From an uncultured Collinsella sp. (lineage in GTDB: Bacteria > Actinomycetota > Coriobacteriia > Coriobacteriales > Coriobacteriaceae), in the NCBI GenBank assembly GCA_900552735.1, contig USBA01000082.1, forward strand, positions 1 to 8,354: DNA of 8,354 nucleotides, read 5' to 3'. Below are positions 5,278 to 8,354 of this stretch, piece by piece. The notes under the pieces were generated by a model. It saw only the letters and a list, made by a program, of their open reading frames with translations, was not told the origin of the DNA and made no database searches. Every line of letters starts with the position of its first letter. The stretch's first letter is position 1. The position numbers and the translations under genes are program-made.

Positions 5278-6444
5278 TTGAGTGAGATTCAGAACTCGTC
5301 CATTTTCTCTCTTGACGATGTCAATGAGGAGGAGATGAACAACCTCATCGACGGTACGATTACCGACTTTGATGAGGGCGATCTCGTTAACGGCACTGTC
5401 GTTAAGATCGAGCATGACGAGGTGCTCGTTGACATCGGATTCAAGTCCGAGGGCGTTATCCCGGTCCGCGAGCTGTCCATCCGCAAGGACGCTAACCCTG
5501 CAGACATCGTTGCACTCGGTGATCCCATCGAGGCTCTGGTTCTCCAGAAGGAGGACAAGGACGGTCGTCTGGTCCTGTCCAAGAAGCGTGCCGAGTACGA
5601 GCGTGCTTGGAACCGCATCGAGGAGAAGTTCAACTCCGGCGAGAACGTCGAGGGCGAGGTTATCGAGGTTGTCAAGGGCGGCCTGATCCTCGACATCGGC
5701 CTGCGTGGCTTCCTGCCTGCTTCCCTCGTCGACCTCCGTCGCGTCAAGGACCTCACCTCCTACATGGGCACTCGCATCGAGGCCCGCGTCATCGAGATGG
5801 ACCGCAACCGCAACAACGTCGTCCTCTCCCGTCGCGTCGTGCTCGAGGAGTCCCGTAAGGCCGAGCGCTCCGAGATCCTGTCCAAGCTCAAGTCTGGCAT
5901 GCGTCTCCAGGGCACCGTTTCCTCCATCGTCGACTTCGGCGCCTTTGTCGACCTCGGCGGTATCGACGGCCTCATCCACATCTCCGAGCTCTCCTGGAAC
6001 CACGTCAACCATCCTTCCGAGGTTGTCAAGGTCGGCCAGGAGGTCGAGGTCGAGGTTCTCGACGTCGATCTCAACCGCGAGCGCATCTCCCTGGGTCTCA
6101 AGCAGACCACCGAGGATCCGTGGCGCGCACTGGTCAAGAAGTACCCCGTCGGCGCTATCGTCGAGGGCACTGTGACCAAGCTTGTCCCGTTCGGCGCTTT
6201 CGTCGACCTGGGCGAGGGCATCGAGGGCCTGGTGCACATCTCCGAGATGGCCAACAAGCACGTCGATCAGCCTTCTCAGGTCACCCACGTGGGCGACAAG
6301 GTTCAGGTCAAGGTCATGGAGATCGACCTCGACCGTCGTCGTATCTCCCTGTCCATGAAGTCTGCTGCTGAGACTCTGGGCGTCGAGATCGAGGTCACCC
6401 CGCTGCCTTCCGAGAAGAAGGACGAGGAGACCGACGCCGAGTAA
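5278..6444 (+). CDS. rpsA: Ribosomal protein bS1, four-domain form
   Basis: RNA-binding protein of the 30S subunit that helps load and unfold mRNA at translation initiation. The protein is 388 residues with four S1 (OB-fold) repeats at about 34-103, 121-187, 207-276 and 292-361; repeats three and four carry the classic VDFGAFVDLG / VPFGAFVDLG and GLIHISE / GLVHISE motifs. E. coli S1 has six repeats; the shorter form is usual in actinobacteria. An acidic tail (SEKKDEETDAE) ends it. The start is TTG at 5278 with AAAGGGG 7 bases upstream. The internal ATG at 5335 has AGGAGG only 2 bases away, too close, and would remove the conserved N-terminal extension. Codon choice is strongly biased (CTC, TCC, CGT, GTC), as expected for a highly expressed gene. 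It is followed at once by a strong terminator. Confidence 0.96.
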   Translation: MSEIQNSSIFSLDDVNEEEMNNLIDGTITDFDEGDLVNGTVVKIEHDEVLVDIGFKSEGVIPVRELSIRKDANPADIVALGDPIEALVLQKEDKDGRLVLSKKRAEYERAWNRIEEKFNSGENVEGEVIEVVKGGLILDIGLRGFLPASLVDLRRVKDLTSYMGTRIEARVIEMDRNRNNVVLSRRVVLEESRKAERSEILSKLKSGMRLQGTVSSIVDFGAFVDLGGIDGLIHISELSWNHVNHPSEVVKVGQEVEVEVLDVDLNRERISLGLKQTTEDPWRALVKKYPVGAIVEGTVTKLVPFGAFVDLGEGIEGLVHISEMANKHVDQPSQVTHVGDKVQVKVMEIDLDRRRISLSMKSAAETLGVEIEVTPLPSEKKDEETDAE

Positions 6445-6467
6445 ATCGGTTTGACGATCACTTGTTT

Positions 6468-6501
6468 AAGGGATCCGTCCGCAATGGACGGGTCCCTTTT
6501 T
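6468..6501 (+). terminator. Strong intrinsic terminator after rpsA
   Basis: AAGGGATCCGTCC (6468-6480) pairs with GGACGGGTCCCTT (6486-6498) over 13 bp with one G-U pair, loop GCAAT, then TTTTT. It starts 23 bases after the rpsA stop. Confidence 0.93.
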
Positions 6502-6731
6502 GCATTTGGTGCCGAGATGCATGATGCTGCCCATGCTATCCACAAGCTATTTGGTTGTCGGTGCATGAAAAAATGCCGACATCCCGCCTCGGGGAGGAGG
6601 CGGGAACGCACCGAGTAGACGGAGGGGTGCGGAGCGCGGTCGCGTCTCGACTGACGACGTTGCCCATCGACAGGATTATTGTAGCGCATGGCGGTTCTTG
6701 GTATATCGTGTCGAGCGTTTGCGTTGTGCCA
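6502..6731. other. Intergenic region before rnpB with competing hairpins
   Basis: No supportable gene. TGTCGG (6556-6561) pairs with CCGACA (6576-6581) around an A-rich loop. TCCCGCCTC (6582-6590) pairs with GAGGCGGGA (6597-6605) as a 9-bp stem. CGGTGC (6559-6564) can instead pair with GCACCG (6608-6613), enclosing the second hairpin and excluding the first. On the minus strand the second hairpin is followed 8 bases later by six Ts, and a TACAAT hexamer (rc of 6677-6682) lies upstream, so a short antisense RNA is possible. I see nothing else in 6614-6731. Confidence 0.4.
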
Positions 6732-6758
6732 TTGCCTGCGGCAACGGTGTGTTACACT
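6732..6758 (+). promoter_or_regulatory. rnpB promoter, extended -10 type
   Basis: Extended -10 TGTTACACT (6750-6758: TGn plus TACACT), with a possible -35 TTGCCT (6732-6737) at a short 15-base spacing. The -10 ends 7 bases before the first paired base of the RNase P RNA, the distance expected for a transcription start at the mature 5' end. Confidence 0.65.
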
Positions 6759-6765
6759 CTTGCAC

Positions 6766-7129
6766 TGCTGAGTGGGCCAGACGGTCGCGCGATGTGCTGC
6801 TTGCAGTACGCGTGAGGAAAGTCCGGGCTCCAGAGGGCGGGATGCCGGCTAACGGCCGGGCGGAGTGATCCGACGGAAAGCGCCGCAGAAAAGAAGACTC
6901 CCACCTGCGCCGCAAGGCGTAAAGGGAAAAGCTGAAACGGTGGTGTAAGAGACCACCAGCGTCGTGGCAACACGGCGGCTTGGCAAGCCCCATCCGGAGC
7001 AAGCGCGAATAGGAACGCTATGGGCCGGCCCGGTCCGCGTTCGGGTAGCGTGCGTGGAGCTGCACGGTAACGTGCAGACAAGATAAATGACCGTTCACGA
7101 CAGAACCCGGCTTATAGGCCCACTCAGCA
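6766..7129 (+). ncRNA. rnpB: RNase P RNA (catalytic subunit, bacterial type A-like)
   Basis: Ribozyme that removes the 5' leader from precursor tRNAs together with the RnpA protein. The ends pair perfectly as helix P1: TGCTGAGTGGGCC (6766-6778) with GGCCCACTCAGCA (7117-7129). The universal 5' core GAGGAAAGTCCGGGCTCC lies at 6813-6830, GTAAGAGACCACCAGCG in the middle, CCGGAGCAAG in the tRNA-CCA-binding L15 region, and the 3' core GATAAATGACC...CGACAGAACCCGGCTTATAGGCC at 7082-7120. The length, about 364 bases, is normal. It has its own extended -10 promoter. No simple terminator follows; the structured repeat copy 2 begins 8 bases after P1 and is the only hairpin in position to end the transcript. 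Confidence 0.97.
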
Positions 7130-7136
7130 CTTTGTT

Positions 7137-7249
7137 GACGCTGCGAACCCGTCAGCGCGGCAATCTGCCTTTCAAGCCTTCGGGCATGACCATAAGGTCA
7201 ATGCCCTCGTCTTTCAAGGCACCTTGCTCGCGCTGACGGGTTCTCCCTG
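7137..7249 (+). repeat. Structured repeat element, copy 2 (long interrupted hairpin)
   Basis: Homologous to 4048-4159, same orientation. GACGCTGC (7137-7144) abuts a perfect 14-bp outer stem, GAACCCGTCAGCGC (7145-7158) with GCGCTGACGGGTTC (7230-7243). Inside it come GCAA/TTGC (7160-7163, 7224-7227), TGCCTT/AAGGCA (7166-7171, 7216-7221), GGGCAT/ATGCCC (7182-7187, 7201-7206) and GACC/GGTC with tetraloop ATAA. The core (7158-7230) is about 85% identical to copy 1. The outer arms match at only 7 of 14 positions per side yet stay fully paired. The bases after the stem, TTCTCCC, are a poor U-tract. It directly follows rnpB and may set or protect its 3' end. Confidence 0.85.
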
Positions 7250-7361
7250 TTGGTGACGGTATCATTGGCGTTTCCGTTCTTGTTGGCGAGGGCAATGGTG
7301 CTGTCTTTGCCGTATTATTGAGGCTGTTTGTTGCCGCGCTTTATTCTGTTGAGGGGCTTTG

Positions 7362-7997
7362 TTGGACAGCTATTTTACTCTGCAATCGAATATTGAGGCT
7401 TCGGGCGAGTTTGTGGACCGCAAGAGCCGTTTTATTGCCCAACTGGTCCATATTGAGTCCGAGGATGAGGCGAATGCCTTTATCGAGATGGTTCGCAAGC
7501 GTCATTACGACGCTCGGCATAATGTGCCCGCGTGGATTTTGGTCGATGGACGCGAGCGCCAGAGCGATGACGGTGAGCCGAGCCGCACGAGCGGTATGCC
7601 GACGCTCGAGGTGTTGCGCGGTGCGGGACTCAAAAATGTTTGCTGCGTAGTGACGCGCTATTTTGGTGGCACGTTGTTGGGGCCTGGTGGCTTGGTACGC
7701 GCCTATACCGCGGCGACGCAGGCGGCGGTGGCCGCTGCTCAGGAGGCCGGGCAGATCGTCGAGATGACGAGCGTCGTGCCTGTTGACGTGCATGTGGCCT
7801 ATCCGCAGTATGAGCAGGTGCTTCGCTTGGCGCAGGATTCGGGTGCCAAGGTTTCGGATACCGATTACGCGGATGCCGTGACACTTCATTTGGTGTTTAA
7901 GGCGGGGGAGCAGGAGCCGTTTTGCGCCAAGATGCGCGAGCTTATGGCGGGGCGCGAGGAGATTGAGGTCGGCGCTCCTGAATTTGCCGAGTTCTAA
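7362..7997 (+). CDS. YigZ / IMPACT family protein (UPF0029)
   Basis: Member of the YigZ/IMPACT family, whose eukaryotic relative modulates Gcn2 signalling; the bacterial role is not established. The protein is about 211 residues, the usual length. An N-terminal IMPACT domain (about 1-130) contains RHYDARHNVPAW, DGEPSRTSGMPTLEVLRG and the family signature NVCCVVTRYFGGTLLGPGG; a smaller C-terminal DUF1949-type domain (about 137-195) follows. Two adjacent TTG codons, 7359 and 7362, are possible starts. GAGGGG (7351-7356) leaves 5 bases to 7362 but only 2 to 7359, so I prefer 7362, which also gives the typical MDSYFTL start. A TATTAT hexamer at 7313-7318 may be the -10, without a clear -35. The gene is monocistronic and ends in a strong terminator. 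Confidence 0.93.
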   Translation: MDSYFTLQSNIEASGEFVDRKSRFIAQLVHIESEDEANAFIEMVRKRHYDARHNVPAWILVDGRERQSDDGEPSRTSGMPTLEVLRGAGLKNVCCVVTRYFGGTLLGPGGLVRAYTAATQAAVAAAQEAGQIVEMTSVVPVDVHVAYPQYEQVLRLAQDSGAKVSDTDYADAVTLHLVFKAGEQEPFCAKMRELMAGREEIEVGAPEFAEF

Positions 7998-8000
7998 CGG

Positions 8001-8052
8001 CGACGGCCGGCGTGCTTTTGGATGAATCCCAAGTGCGCCGGCCGTCGTTTTT
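8001..8052 (+). terminator. Strong intrinsic terminator after the YigZ-family gene
   Basis: Perfect 12-bp stem CGACGGCCGGCG (8001-8012) with CGCCGGCCGTCG (8036-8047), extendable inward by five more pairs including two G-U, then TTTTT (8048-8052). It begins 3 bases after the stop codon. The minus-strand gene ends 13 bases beyond it, but there is no U-tract in that direction. Confidence 0.93.
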
Positions 8053-8065
8053 CTGTTGCCGCCGT

Positions 8066-8354
8066 TTACTCGGCGAGCTGCTTTAGCACATCGCAGGCGA
8101 TCTCGACGGCATCGTCGATGCAGCCGGGGCAGCTGCGGAGCGGACCCTTGTCCGATCCGATGCCCTTGAGCGTGCCGCAGACGGTCGTCGTGTTCTTCTC
8201 GACAAAACGCTTGGCGATTTCGCGCGACAGCTTGTAGGTCTGGCCTTTGGTCTTGGGGTTTTCCATGCCGTCGCTCATTACAAAGCCCATGATGGCCACG
8301 GCGCCCGAGATGGCGCCGCAAGTCTCGGTCATGCCACCCATGCCGGCGCCAAAG
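8066..8354 (-). CDS. C_GCAxxG_C_C family protein, 5'-truncated by window edge
   Basis: Small cysteine-rich protein of the C_GCAxxG_C_C family, thought to be redox- or metal-associated but without a proven function. The frame is open to the window edge: codons above the ATG at 8341 read FGAG and continue into MGGMTETCGAISGAV, the conserved glycine-rich segment found inside the family, so that ATG is internal and the start lies outside. About 95 residues are visible. Conserved cysteines are in TETCGA, TTVCGTL and SCPGCIDDAVE; the family's naming motif, C..GCA..G, would be in the missing N-terminal part. The stop is TAA at 8066-8068. The gene converges with the YigZ-family gene and shares the short region holding its terminator. 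Confidence 0.87.
   Translation of the reverse strand, partial: FGAGMGGMTETCGAISGAVAIMGFVMSDGMENPKTKGQTYKLSREIAKRFVEKNTTTVCGTLKGIGSDKGPLRSCPGCIDDAVEIACDVLKQLAE

Noticed and set aside
5239..6288. Long open frame (349 codons) on the minus strand opposite rpsA
   Set aside because: It mirrors the strongly biased codons of rpsA, has a repetitive Asp/Leu/Val-rich composition with no recognisable domain, and lies entirely over a certain gene.
6534..6542. DnaA-box-like CTATCCACA
   Set aside because: A single 8-of-9 match with no cluster, no AT-rich unwinding region and no dnaA or dnaN nearby; expected by chance.
6555..6815. 86-residue plus-strand frame before rnpB
   Set aside because: It runs through the hairpins, the rnpB promoter and the 5' end of the RNase P RNA.
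7341..8321. 326-codon minus-strand frame spanning the YigZ-family gene
   Set aside because: It crosses a strong terminator and two well-supported genes, is rich in Arg, His and Gln as GC-rich shadow frames are, and shows no family motif.

Overview
The window looks like chromosomal housekeeping DNA from a high-GC actinobacterium of the class Coriobacteriia, most probably a Collinsella-like gut species. That placement is inference: it rests on codon usage (GC-rich third positions, GTG and TTG starts), a four-domain S1 protein, an actinobacterial-looking RNase P RNA, and the combination of a cysteine desulfidase with a C_GCAxxG_C_C protein. There is no phage, insertion sequence, CRISPR array, tRNA or rRNA.

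Layout, left to right: the 3' part of argH (+), with a terminator; a 388-base gap with two candidate promoters and a tandem direct repeat; ndk (+), with a strong terminator; rpiB (-), convergent with ndk; a divergent promoter region; a cyuA-type L-cysteine desulfidase (+); a structured repeat (copy 1); a HAD-family hydrolase (-), convergent with cyuA; a 314-base leader region; rpsA (+), with a strong terminator; a 320-base gap with competing hairpins; rnpB (+), the RNase P RNA; structured repeat copy 2; a YigZ/IMPACT-family gene (+), with a strong terminator; and the 3' part of a C_GCAxxG_C_C gene (-), cut by the window edge.

Nearly every gene is its own transcription unit, and no operon is evident. 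The functions are ordinary: arginine synthesis, nucleotide and pentose metabolism, cysteine breakdown, translation and tRNA processing. They do not form one pathway.

The most interesting signal is non-coding. Two copies of an element of about 112 bases lie 3 kb apart, one after cyuA and one directly after rnpB. The internal-loop sequences are almost identical. The 14-bp outer stems differ at half their positions, yet every change on one arm is compensated on the other. This points to a conserved folded RNA or DNA hairpin, probably also serving as a transcription terminator, or to a conserved core carried inside locus-specific terminator stems. I do not recognise it as a named family.
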